A DNA stretch of 64,000 bases, taken from positions 496,001 to 560,000 of the forward strand of contig NZ_BMNZ01000001.1 of NCBI RefSeq assembly GCF_014646815.1, written 5' to 3'. Shown here in pieces: positions 53,527-61,394 of the stretch. The notes beneath the pieces are model-generated. The model did not search any database. It was not told the DNA's origin and was given only the letters and a program-made list of their open reading frames with translations. The DNA is from Terrabacter tumescens (GTDB lineage Bacteria > Actinomycetota > Actinomycetes > Actinomycetales > Dermatophilaceae). A program made the translations under genes and the position numbers. Position 1 is the stretch's first letter. Every line of letters starts with the position of its first letter.

Positions 53527-54452
53527 GTGCCACACCGTCCGCCTTCGTCATCGAGCTGCCGGAGGGCAGCCTCGCCATCCACGACATCAGCCTCGGGTCT
53601 CCCGCGGCCGACGCCCCGGTCGTGCTCGCGGTCCACGGCATCACCGCCAACGGCCTGTCCTGGGCGCGCGTCGCGGAGGAGGTCGGCCGCCGGCACGGCC
53701 CCGGCGCCGTGCGGTTCCTCGCCCCGGATCTGCGCGGACGCGGTGACAGCCGCTCAGCCCCCGGTCCCTACGGCCTCGGAGTCCACGTCGACGACCTCAC
53801 CTCCATCGCGACCGTCTTCGGATCGGCGCCCGTGCTCGTCGGGCACTCGATGGGTGCCTTCGTCGCGGCTCTCGCCGCGGCGCGCCACCCGGAGCGCTTC
53901 CCCGCCGCCGTCCTCGTCGACGGCGGCCTCGCCTTCCCCGTGCCGGACGACCTCGACGTCGACGCCGCGCTCCAGTCGGTCATCGGGCCGGCCATGGACC
54001 GCCTCTCGATGCGCTTCGCCGACCCCACGGCATACCTCGGCTTCTGGGCGGCGCACCCCGCCCTCGGGCCGGTGCTCGAGGGTCCCGGCGGGGACGCCGC
54101 GCGCGCCTACATCGAGCACGACCTCGTGCAGGACCCCGACGACGGCCAGTGGCGCAGCACGTGCGTGCTCGAGGCGATCCGCGCCGACGGGGCCGCCGTG
54201 ATGGCCGACCGGGAGACTCACGCGGGCCTGCGGACGGCCGTCGGGCTCGGCGTCGGGGCCGAGCTCGTCTGGGCCGAGCGCGGCCTGCTCGACGAGCCGC
54301 AGGGGCTCTACGACGAGGCGCGGCTCGCGGCGCTCGGCGTGCCGGAGGGCGTGCGCACGACGAAGGTCGACGCCAACCACTACGACGTGATCCTCGGCGA
54401 CCGTGGGGTCGCGGCCGTCGCGGACGCCCTGGACCGTCAGCTGCGCAGCTGA
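53523..54452 (+). CDS. Alpha/beta hydrolase, last gene of the ABC operon
   Basis: A 309-residue alpha/beta hydrolase: oxyanion HGITANG near residue 39, nucleophile elbow VLVGHSMGAFVAA near residue 100 (Ser), DLRGRGDSRSAP before it and the C-terminal histidine in VDANHYDVIL. It lacks a signal peptide and is cytoplasmic. Coupling by ATGA to the LivM-like permease suggests that it acts on the imported compound, for example by cleaving an ester or amide, which would make the transporter something other than an amino-acid importer. The substrate is unknown. Confidence 0.85.
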   Translation: MSATPSAFVIELPEGSLAIHDISLGSPAADAPVVLAVHGITANGLSWARVAEEVGRRHGPGAVRFLAPDLRGRGDSRSAPGPYGLGVHVDDLTSIATVFGSAPVLVGHSMGAFVAALAAARHPERFPAAVLVDGGLAFPVPDDLDVDAALQSVIGPAMDRLSMRFADPTAYLGFWAAHPALGPVLEGPGGDAARAYIEHDLVQDPDDGQWRSTCVLEAIRADGAAVMADRETHAGLRTAVGLGVGAELVWAERGLLDEPQGLYDEARLAALGVPEGVRTTKVDANHYDVILGDRGVAAVADALDRQLRS

Positions 54453-54530
54453 GGACCAGTCAGCCCAAGGCGGACGTTTCACCGCCTGAGGGTGATGCCG
54501 CGGGGGAACCTGCGTCCCCAAACTGCCGAC

Positions 54531-55475
54531 ATGAGCGCTCAACATGTCAACGCAGACAACTTCGTCCGGGCCGAGACCGACCGGATGTTCGCGGCCGTGC
54601 TCGCGGACGCCGGCGGCGTCAACAGGCTCAACCACAACCGGACGCCCACGCCTCTGGACCACCAGCCGGTGATCCGGATGAACCGCGACACCCTCTACAG
54701 CGCGGCGGTCGTCGACATCAGTGAGGGCGCCACGCTGACGCTGCCCGACACACAGGGCCGGTACCTCTCGGCCATGGTCGTGAACCGGGACCACTACATC
54801 AACGAGGTGCTCCACGAGCCCGGCGACCACGAGCTGACGACCGACCGCCACGACACCGACGTCGTGCTCGTCGCGATCCGCACGCTCGTCGACCCCGCGG
54901 ACCCGGACGACGTCGCGGCGGTCAACGCCCTGCAGGACCGCATCCGCCTGACGGCCGCCGCCAGCCGGCCGTTCACGACTCCCGACTACGACGCGGCGTC
55001 CCTGGACCGCACGCGTGCGGCCCTGCTCGAGCTCGCCAAGGGCTATCCCGGCTTCGACAGGGCCTTCGGGTCGCGGCTGGAGGTCGACCCGGTGCGCCAC
55101 CTCATCGGAACCGCCGCCGGGTGGGGCGGGCTGCCCTCCGGCGAGGCCACCTACGTCAACGTCGACCCCGGGCTGCCGGTGGGGGAGTACCAGCTGACGG
55201 TCCGGGACGTCCCCGTGGACGGCTTCTGGTCCATCTCGCTCTACAACTCGGACGGTTACTTCGACGACGACGGGAGCGCCGTGAGCCTCAACAACCTGAC
55301 GGCGCAGCGGGATCCGGACGGGAGCGTGACCGTGCACTTCGGGGGGTGCGGCGACGGGCGACCCAACTGTCTCGGCATCAAGGAGGGGTGGAACTACCTC
55401 GTGCGCCTCTACCGACCCCGGTCCGAGGTGCTCGACGGGACGTGGGCGTTCCCGTCGGTGACGCCCGTGCCCTGA
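54531..55475 (+). CDS. DUF1254/DUF1214 domain protein
   Basis: A 314-residue protein. The start MSAQHVNADNFVRAETDRMF and TPTPLDHQPVIRMNRDTLYS match DUF1254; the C-terminal half has GEYQLTVRDVPVDGFWSISLYNSDGYF (split family motif) typical for DUF1214, ending in NCLGIKEGWNYLVRLYRP. These families are common in bacteria with no firm function. No signal peptide is visible. ATG 54531 opens the conserved region; an in-frame start 39 bp upstream is possible. It lies 78 bp after the ABC operon. Confidence 0.8.
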   Translation: MSAQHVNADNFVRAETDRMFAAVLADAGGVNRLNHNRTPTPLDHQPVIRMNRDTLYSAAVVDISEGATLTLPDTQGRYLSAMVVNRDHYINEVLHEPGDHELTTDRHDTDVVLVAIRTLVDPADPDDVAAVNALQDRIRLTAAASRPFTTPDYDAASLDRTRAALLELAKGYPGFDRAFGSRLEVDPVRHLIGTAAGWGGLPSGEATYVNVDPGLPVGEYQLTVRDVPVDGFWSISLYNSDGYFDDDGSAVSLNNLTAQRDPDGSVTVHFGGCGDGRPNCLGIKEGWNYLVRLYRPRSEVLDGTWAFPSVTPVP

Positions 55476-55489
55476 CGCCTGGGCGGAGT

Positions 55490-55528
55490 GGCCCCGGCCG
55501 GACGTGGTCCGGACCTCAGGCCGGGGCC
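55490..55528. terminator. Hairpin between convergent DUF1214 and PucR genes
   Basis: A 10-bp perfect stem (GGCCCCGGCC / GGCCGGGGCC) encloses an inner small stem (GGAC/GTCC). Its right arm lies inside the last codons of the PucR-type gene, so as a terminator it best serves the rightward DUF1214 gene. Confidence 0.4.
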
Positions 55529-57378
55529 TGCAACGCCCGGAGGCGCAACGCGATCTGCAGCTCCAGGGACTGGTCGGGCTGCTGCCACGACTCGCCGAGC
55601 AGGGCCGTGATGCGCTCGAGCCGCTGCGAGACGGTGTTGACGTGGACGTGCAGGGTCCCTGCGGCGTGCCGCGGGCTCCCGCCGGCGGCGAAGTATGCCG
55701 CGAGCGTCCCGACGAGGTCGGTGCCCCGCCGCTCGTCGTAGTCGACGACGGGCCCGAGCAGCTTGCGGACGTACTCGTCGACGTCTGGCTCGGAGCCCAC
55801 GATGAGCCCGGCGAAGCCGAGCTGCGTCGCGGCCGCGCCCTTGCCGCGGTGGCCGAGCGCGATGAGGGCCCCGACGGTCCGGTGCCCTTCCTCGTGCGCG
55901 TCGGCGATGTCGTCCACGTCGCTGACCGGCCCCACACCGGCGACGGTGACGCACGTGCGCTTGCCGATGCGCGCGGCCACGGCGCGGGCCAGGCCGTCGG
56001 CGTCGCTGCCGGGCACCAGGGCAACGACGTCGCCGTCGTGGGTGCCGACGAGGGAGGCCTCGCCGGTGGCCGCGCTCGCCGAGATGAGCAGGGCCCGGTG
56101 GCCGCCGGGCTCCTCGCCCCGCAGCACGAGCAGGCAGAACGGCTTCTGCGGGTCGAAGCCCACGGTGCGCGCGAGCGTCAGCCGCTCCTCGCGCCCACCT
56201 CGCCTGCTGACGAGGTCGCTGACGAGCCGGTTGCGGGCCGACTGCCGCGCGTCGGCGGCCTGGCGCTCGAAGAGGAGCACGAGAGCCGTCACGACCCCTG
56301 CCCGTTCCACGGTGCGCTGGTCGGAGTCGCCCAGGGTCAGGCCGCCGACGTAGATGGTGCCGAGGCGTTCGCGGGCAGCGGTCACGGCGACGGCGTAGAC
56401 GCCGTCGCGCTCGACGAGACGCCCGGTGCCGAGTCCCGGCAGGGCGTCGAGGGCCGCGACGGGGTCGTGGCCCGATGCGTCGGGCTCGGGGGCGGGGCCC
56501 GCTGCGCTGTGCCGTGCGCCGTTCTCGTCGACGAGGACGGCCCACCCGCCGAGCAGCTCGGCGAGGGCGTGCGTGATGTCGTCGACGCCGCCGCCGCCGA
56601 GCACGAGCGAGGCGAAGCGGTCGTGCGCGGCTGCTGCCTTCTCGACCCCGTCGGCGTAGTGCCGGACCGTCTCGTGGGCGTCGGAGAGCGCTGCCAGGGC
56701 GTTCTCGGCGTCCGCGAGGGCGCGGGTCTGCACCAGGGTGACGGCCGCGAGCGTCGCGAGGTTGCCGAGCAGGCCGACCTCCTCCCGGGTGAACGGTCGT
56801 GAGGAGCGGTTGGCCGCGAAGAGCACGCCGACGAAGTGCTTCTCGACGATGAGCGGGGTCCCGCAGATAGCGATGATGCCCTCCTCGCCGACCGCGCCGT
56901 CGATGGCGTTGGTGTGGCGGAAGCGCTCGTCGGCCCAGTAGTCGGCCGTCCAGTACGGCTTGTGCGTCGACGCGACGAGACCTCCGAGGCCCGCACCGAG
57001 CGCGAGGCGCACCGACTGGAACGCCGCCGAGACCGAGCCGTCGGTGGCGCGCATGAAGGTGTCGCCGGCCTCGGGGTCGTAGAGGGTGAGGTAGGCGAGG
57101 TCGGTGCCGACGAGCCGGCGCGCGCGTCGCACGATGGCGTCGAGGACCGAGCCCGGGTCGCTCTCGGTCGCCAGCTCGCGTGCCGTGTCGAGCAGGGCCG
57201 CGAGCCCGGCCTCACGGTGCTGGTGCACCTCGCGCGCGCCCGTGATCCGCAGCGCGAGGTCACGGGCCTCCGCGGGGGCCTCGGCGGCTGCGATCTCGGC
57301 GACGGAGGCGTCGGCGGCCAGCAGCTCGAGCAGGTGGATGACCTGTTCTGCTGTCGACGTCTCGCTGCGGGTGACCAC
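55516..57378 (-). CDS. PucR-family transcriptional regulator with GAF domain
   Basis: A 620-residue regulator. About residues 60-225 are a GAF sensor domain (LLDTARELATESDPGSVLDA, GEEGIIAICGTPLIVEKHFVG), about 260-400 a less conserved middle, and the C-terminal PucR-type helix-turn-helix is near 540-615 (LVGTLAAYFAAGGSPRHAAG and HVNTVSQRLERITALLGESW). It would bind a small ligand through the GAF domain and act on nearby genes. The leftward 3-hydroxybutyrate dehydrogenase gene begins upstream of it, 49 bp away, so it may be read from that transcript too. Ligand unknown. Confidence 0.88.
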   Translation of the reverse strand: MVTRSETSTAEQVIHLLELLAADASVAEIAAAEAPAEARDLALRITGAREVHQHREAGLAALLDTARELATESDPGSVLDAIVRRARRLVGTDLAYLTLYDPEAGDTFMRATDGSVSAAFQSVRLALGAGLGGLVASTHKPYWTADYWADERFRHTNAIDGAVGEEGIIAICGTPLIVEKHFVGVLFAANRSSRPFTREEVGLLGNLATLAAVTLVQTRALADAENALAALSDAHETVRHYADGVEKAAAAHDRFASLVLGGGGVDDITHALAELLGGWAVLVDENGARHSAAGPAPEPDASGHDPVAALDALPGLGTGRLVERDGVYAVAVTAARERLGTIYVGGLTLGDSDQRTVERAGVVTALVLLFERQAADARQSARNRLVSDLVSRRGGREERLTLARTVGFDPQKPFCLLVLRGEEPGGHRALLISASAATGEASLVGTHDGDVVALVPGSDADGLARAVAARIGKRTCVTVAGVGPVSDVDDIADAHEEGHRTVGALIALGHRGKGAAATQLGFAGLIVGSEPDVDEYVRKLLGPVVDYDERRGTDLVGTLAAYFAAGGSPRHAAGTLHVHVNTVSQRLERITALLGESWQQPDQSLELQIALRLRALQAPA

Positions 57379-57427
57379 GGGCAGATCCTAGGTGGGTCGG
57401 GTCGGCGGGAGGTGGGGGAGACCGGCG

Positions 57428-58249
57428 TCAGTGCGCGGTCCAGCCACCGTCCATCGAGAAGGACGTCCCGCTCACCGAGCCGGAGGCGGGCCCGCACAGG
57501 AAGAGGGCGAGGGCCGCGACCTCGTCGGGCTCGACGAGCCGCTTGACGGCGACGGGCGCCAGCATGACCTTCTCGACCACCTCGGACTCGGGGATCTCGT
57601 GCGTGCGGGCCTGGTCGGCGATCTGCTTCTCCACCAGGGGCGTACGCACGTAGGCGGGGTTGATGCACGTCGAGGTGACGCCGTGCGGGCCACCCTCGAG
57701 CGCGACGACCTTCGACAGCCCTTCGAGGCCGTGCTTGGCGGTGACGTAGGCCGACTTGAACGCGCTGGCGCGCAGGCCGTGGACGCTCGAGACGTTGATG
57801 ACCCGGCCCCAGCCGCGGTCGTACATGTGGGGAAGGCTCTGGCGGATGAGGCGGAACGGCGACACGAGCATGAGGTCGAGGATGAGGTCGAACCGGTCGA
57901 GCGGGAAGTCCTCGATGGGGCTGACGTGCTGGATGCCGGCGTTGTTGACGAGGATGTCGACCTCGGTCGGCAGCTCGGCGAGGGAGTCGAGGTCGGCGAG
58001 ATCCGCCGTGATCGTCGCGATGTCCCAGCCGTCCGCCATGGCCGCGAGCCCGTCGGTGTCCCGGTCGACGGCGTGCACCTTGGCGCCGGCGCCCGCGAGC
58101 GCGCGGGCCACGCTGGCGCCGATGCCGCTGGCGGCCCCGGTGACGAGGGCGGTCCGGCCGGTGAGGTCGATGGGCTGGTTGACCGCCGTGGGGACCCTCA
58201 GGAGGGAGTCCGGGGCGTCGTCGCGGGCGTCGGTGCGGGCGTCGGGCAT
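57428..58249 (-). CDS. bdhA: 3-hydroxybutyrate dehydrogenase (short-chain dehydrogenase)
   Basis: A 273-residue classical SDR that interconverts 3-hydroxybutyrate and acetoacetate with NAD. Cofactor loop ALVTGAASGIGASVA is near residue 34, NNAGIQHVSPIEDFP near 102, the catalytic Ser-Tyr-Lys in INVSSVHGLRASAFKSAYVT and AKHG, then CINPAYVRTPLVEKQI, which is diagnostic of 3-hydroxybutyrate dehydrogenases. About 25 extra residues precede the fold. The ATG follows a TAGTCT box by 6 nt on the minus strand (leaderless). Its neighbour is the PucR-type regulator. Confidence 0.9.
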   Translation of the reverse strand: MPDARTDARDDAPDSLLRVPTAVNQPIDLTGRTALVTGAASGIGASVARALAGAGAKVHAVDRDTDGLAAMADGWDIATITADLADLDSLAELPTEVDILVNNAGIQHVSPIEDFPLDRFDLILDLMLVSPFRLIRQSLPHMYDRGWGRVINVSSVHGLRASAFKSAYVTAKHGLEGLSKVVALEGGPHGVTSTCINPAYVRTPLVEKQIADQARTHEIPESEVVEKVMLAPVAVKRLVEPDEVAALALFLCGPASGSVSGTSFSMDGGWTAH

Positions 58250-58255
58250 GCGGGA

Positions 58256-58261
58256 AGACTA
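58256..58261 (-). promoter_or_regulatory. -10 box TAGTCT for the 3-hydroxybutyrate dehydrogenase gene
   Basis: On the minus strand TAGTCT ends 6 nt before the ATG, identical to the box and spacing of the VOC gene at 43744. The transcript is probably leaderless and may run on into the PucR-type gene. Confidence 0.5.
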
Positions 58262-58360
58262 GGGAGACGGGTGCGGGCCACCTGTGTGGTCACCGAACAC
58301 AAAACCCCGGATCCCATGTGGAGACCGTCCGCCCCTGCGAACGACCACAACCATGCATGC

Positions 58361-58396
58361 CGCGACGGCCGGATCCGTGCGGACCCGGCCGTCGCG
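58361..58396. terminator. Terminator after the HTH-MurA gene
   Basis: A perfect 12-bp stem (CGCGACGGCCGG / CCGGCCGTCGCG) has an inner continuation (TCCG/CGGA), 20 bp past the stop of the leftward HTH-MurA gene. It ends that transcript before the dehydrogenase promoter. Confidence 0.85.
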
Positions 58397-58416
58397 ACGA
58401 CCCCACGACCCGGCGC

Positions 58417-59946
58417 TCAGATGTCGCGGAAGACCTCGATCGTGGCGCCCAGGGCGTTGAGGCGCTCGGCGAGGTCCTCGTAGCCGCGGTTGATGACGTA
58501 GACGTTGCGCAGCACCGAGGTGCCGGGAGCGGCGAGCATGGCGAGCAGCACGACGACGCCGGGGCGCAGGGCCGGCGGGCACACGACCTCGGCCGCCCGC
58601 CAGCGGGTCGGGCCCTCGACGATGACGCGGTGCGGGTCGAGCAGCTGCACCTTGGCCCCGACCTTGGTCAGCTCGGTGAGGTAGATCGCCCGGTTCTCGT
58701 AGACCCAGTCGTGGATCATCGTGCTGCCCTCGGCGACGGCCCCGATGAGCGCGAAGAAGGGCAGGTTGTCGATGTTGAGGCCCGGGAACGGCATCGGGTG
58801 GATCTTGTCGGTCGGGGCCTGCAGCGGGCCGGGGATCGTCGTCAAGTCGACGAGACGCGTCTTGCCGTTGGCCGAGGTGTACTCCGGCGAGAGGTCGTAC
58901 TTCATGCCCATGCCGTCGAGGGTCGCGAGCTCGATCTCGATGAACTCGATGGGCACCCGGCGGATCGTGATCGAGCTGTCGGTGACGACGGCGGCCGCGA
59001 TGAGGCTCATGGCCTCGATCGGGTCCTCGCTGGGGGAGTACTCGACGTCGACGTCGATGTCGGCGATGCCGTGGACGGTCAGGGTCGTCGTGCCGATGCC
59101 CTCGATGCGGACGCCGAGCTTCTCGAGGAAGAAGCACAGGTCCTGGACCATGTAGTTGGGGCTCGCGTTGCGGATCACCGTCGTGCCGGCGTGCCGGGCG
59201 GCAGCCATGAGGACGTTCTCAGTGACGGTGTCGCCGCGCTCCGTGAGCACGATGGCCCGCTCGGGCGAGACGGACCGGTCGGAGCGCGCCTCGTAGAAGC
59301 CGTGCGTCGCGGTGACCTCGAGCCCGAAGGAGCGCAGGGCCGCCAGGTGCGGCTCGACGGTGCGGGTGCCGAGGTCGCAGCCCCCGGCATACGGCAGCTG
59401 GAAGGCCTCGTGCTCGTGCAGCAGCGGGCCGAGGAACATGATGACCGTGCGCGTGCGGCGGGCGGCCGCGACGTCGATGTCGTCGAGGTTGAGCTCGGCC
59501 GGCGGGATGATCTCGAGGTCGTTGCTGTCGGGGAGCCAGCGCGTGCGCACGCCGATCGAGGCGAGCACCTCGAGGATGCGGTTGACCTCCTCGATGCGGG
59601 CGAGGCTGCGCAGGGTCGTGCGGCCGCGGTTGAGCAGGGCGGCGCACAGGAGCGCGACGGCGGCGTTCTTCGAGGTCTTGACGTCGATCGAGCCGGTGAG
59701 CTTCTGGCCGCCGACGATGCGCAGGTGCTGCGGGCCGGAGTGGCCGAGCGAGACGAACTCCGAGTCGAGCGCGTCACCGATCTTGGCGAGCATGTCGAGG
59801 CTGAGGTTCTGCTTGCCCTGCTCGATGCGGGTCACGGCGCCCTGGGAGGTGCCGAGCAGCTCCGCGAGGTCCGACTGGGTCATCCCCTTGTGGCGTCGCG
59901 CGTCGCGGATGAGTCCGCCGATCCGGGTGAGGTAGGTCTGAGACAC
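58417..59946 (-). CDS. XRE helix-turn-helix domain fused to a MurA-like enolpyruvyl transferase
   Basis: A 509-residue fusion. Residues 8-66 are an XRE-type DNA-binding domain (MTQSDLAELLGTSQGAVTRI). Residues 73-505 are an EPT fold as in MurA, which moves enolpyruvate onto UDP-GlcNAc. The active-site loop Cys is kept (C190, GGCDLGTR) with K93 (TSKNAA) and the C-terminal YENRAIYLTEL. Where MurA has FPTDMQ with the catalytic Asp, this protein reads FPGLNIDN, so standard catalysis is uncertain. The GTG start lies 12 bp from a perfect palindrome, suggesting that the fused domain binds its own promoter. It may be a second MurA, a related transferase or a sensor. Confidence 0.85.
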   Translation of the reverse strand: MSQTYLTRIGGLIRDARRHKGMTQSDLAELLGTSQGAVTRIEQGKQNLSLDMLAKIGDALDSEFVSLGHSGPQHLRIVGGQKLTGSIDVKTSKNAAVALLCAALLNRGRTTLRSLARIEEVNRILEVLASIGVRTRWLPDSNDLEIIPPAELNLDDIDVAAARRTRTVIMFLGPLLHEHEAFQLPYAGGCDLGTRTVEPHLAALRSFGLEVTATHGFYEARSDRSVSPERAIVLTERGDTVTENVLMAAARHAGTTVIRNASPNYMVQDLCFFLEKLGVRIEGIGTTTLTVHGIADIDVDVEYSPSEDPIEAMSLIAAAVVTDSSITIRRVPIEFIEIELATLDGMGMKYDLSPEYTSANGKTRLVDLTTIPGPLQAPTDKIHPMPFPGLNIDNLPFFALIGAVAEGSTMIHDWVYENRAIYLTELTKVGAKVQLLDPHRVIVEGPTRWRAAEVVCPPALRPGVVVLLAMLAAPGTSVLRNVYVINRGYEDLAERLNALGATIEVFRDI

Positions 59947-59957
59947 GACGTCGAGGC

Positions 59958-59975
59958 TAACTCATATATGAGTTA
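59958..59975. promoter_or_regulatory. Perfect 18-bp palindrome at the HTH-MurA promoter
   Basis: TAACTCATATATGAGTTA is a perfect palindrome only 12 nt before the GTG on the minus strand, in an AT-rich island. Its TATATG/TATGAG bases can serve as the -10 region, so a bound protein would block the promoter. XRE-type repressors typically bind such sites as dimers; the HTH domain of the gene itself is the obvious candidate. Confidence 0.75.
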
Positions 59976-60007
59976 TCGCAAGTCGGGCGTGGCCGGCCGT
60001 CTCACTT

Positions 60008-60868
60008 TCAGGGGGCCACGAGCGTGGACACGGGCGTCAGCGGGAGCCACGGGTGCTGCTGATGCCCGGGAACGGGGTCGGCGCGCATCGGGACCCGCTC
60101 CATCAGGAGTGCCTGCCGGGCGACCCGGGCAAGGCCCGGACGGACCGGCCGCAGGACGTTTCCGACCGCCCAGACCACAGGGGTCGGGATGTGAGCGGGA
60201 CGACGGCCGGGCCTCGTCACCAGGCCGGCCAGGGCGGTCTCGGTGAGGTCCTCGCCCGCGACCTCGACGACCTGGCCGTGCAGGGAGGGGTCCGTGCAGG
60301 CTCGGGCGACAGCCACGGCGACGTCGTCGACCGCCACGAAGTTCACGGGGTTGCGGCCCCGGCCCAGGACCTTGGGGACGCCCGATCGGCCGGCCGTGCT
60401 GCGGAAGAGGTCCAGCCACATGTCCGCAAACGCGGTTGCGCGCACGATCGTCCACCCGAGCCCGTATGCCGCCGCCTCCTCCACGAGCGCCGCCTCCGCT
60501 GCTGCCTTCATCCTGAAGAGCTCGATGGGGTGGTCGTCCCGAGCACCCACGATCGACACGAGCACGATGTCAGCGCCCGTCTCGCGGGCGGCTCGGACCA
60601 GGTTGCGGTTGCCGTTGCGGTCGACGGTGGCAGGTGACTCGCCGGCGGCGGGGTCCATGCCGTGCACGGCAGAGACCACGACTCGTGAGCCCGCCAGCGC
60701 GGGGGGCAGCGACGCGGGGTCGCGCACGTCGGCGGCGACGAACTCCGCCCCGGGCACCGGCGTGACCGGTGCCGACCTCCCCGCGGCCCTCACAGGCAGC
60801 CCCTGGGCCACCAGGCGGGCGATGACGAGGCGTCCGAGCCTCCCGGTCCCACCGACCACGGTGATCAT
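60008..60868 (-). CDS. NAD(P)-binding (NmrA-like) oxidoreductase
   Basis: A 286-residue atypical SDR: glycine loop ITVVGGTGRLGRLVIARL at the N-terminus, AEFVAADVRDPASL, VVVSAVHGMD and a YGLGWTIVRATAFADMW segment, all typical for NmrA/NAD(P)H-binding proteins. These act as reductases or redox sensors; no substrate is known. The ATG overlaps the stop of the upstream SnoaL-like gene (ATGA), so it is the second gene of a TetR-adjacent operon. Confidence 0.83.
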   Translation of the reverse strand: MITVVGGTGRLGRLVIARLVAQGLPVRAAGRSAPVTPVPGAEFVAADVRDPASLPPALAGSRVVVSAVHGMDPAAGESPATVDRNGNRNLVRAARETGADIVLVSIVGARDDHPIELFRMKAAAEAALVEEAAAYGLGWTIVRATAFADMWLDLFRSTAGRSGVPKVLGRGRNPVNFVAVDDVAVAVARACTDPSLHGQVVEVAGEDLTETALAGLVTRPGRRPAHIPTPVVWAVGNVLRPVRPGLARVARQALLMERVPMRADPVPGHQQHPWLPLTPVSTLVAP

Positions 60869-61338
60869 GGCTGCGAGGCTCGGTGGGTGCTGGTCTCGTC
60901 GACGGTGTTCCCGACGGAGGGAGCGTGTCCGGCCATGGCGGCGAACACCGCGTCGATGTCAGGGCCGCCCGGCTCGACCGGCGCGGCATACATGTGTGCG
61001 CTGCTGATGCGGCCGTCGGCGATGACGGCGATGAAGACCATCCGGGTCTCCAGTCGTCGGCCGTCCCACCGCGTGCCGACTTGAGTGCCCTCGAGCCAGA
61101 AGCCGGCGTCGGTGACGGCCTTGCCCTCCACGTCCAGGCGCACGTCGGGCACGGCGTTGAACACCGTGTTCCAGTTCTTGCGCACCTGGGCTGCTCCGGT
61201 GAAGGACCGCGCCGGGTGGACGGGGTCCGTCAGGGCGTAGGTCTCGGCGAAGCAGCCGACGAGGCCGTCCAGGTCATGCGCATTCACGGCTGCTACCAGT
61301 CGGTCCAGCACCTGGGTGGGAGTGCGAGTCTTGTCCAT
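60865..61338 (-). CDS. SnoaL-like / NTF2-fold protein
   Basis: A 157-residue protein with the NTF2-like layout of SnoaL polyketide cyclases and limonene-epoxide-hydrolase-type proteins: VLDRLVAAVNAHDLDGLVGC near residue 10, SFTGAAQVRKNWNTVFNAVPD, and a C-terminal beta sheet (MVFIAVIADGRISSAHMY). It may be an enzyme or a binding protein. The ribosome site AAGGGAGACC precedes the ATG, and a TetR-type operator lies between it and the divergent tetR gene. Confidence 0.8.
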   Translation of the reverse strand: MDKTRTPTQVLDRLVAAVNAHDLDGLVGCFAETYALTDPVHPARSFTGAAQVRKNWNTVFNAVPDVRLDVEGKAVTDAGFWLEGTQVGTRWDGRRLETRMVFIAVIADGRISSAHMYAAPVEPGGPDIDAVFAAMAGHAPSVGNTVDETSTHRASQP

Positions 61339-61356
61339 CAGGTCTCCCTTGCATTG

Positions 61357-61374
61357 GATACAGTCTCCTGTATC
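61357..61374. promoter_or_regulatory. Inverted repeat, likely TetR operator
   Basis: GATACAG and CTGTATC are perfect inverted arms around TCTC in the 56-bp gap between the SnoaL-like gene (leftward) and tetR (rightward). Size and position suit a TetR-family dimer that controls both directions. The arms also contain the only TA-rich boxes in the gap, so binding would block the promoters. Confidence 0.75.
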
Positions 61375-61394
61375 TATTCGAGAGGATGCTCCTC

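Noticed and set aside
55490-55528. A riboswitch or attenuator near the PucR-type gene
   Set aside because: The hairpin lies at the 3' ends of convergent genes, so a terminator is the simpler reading.
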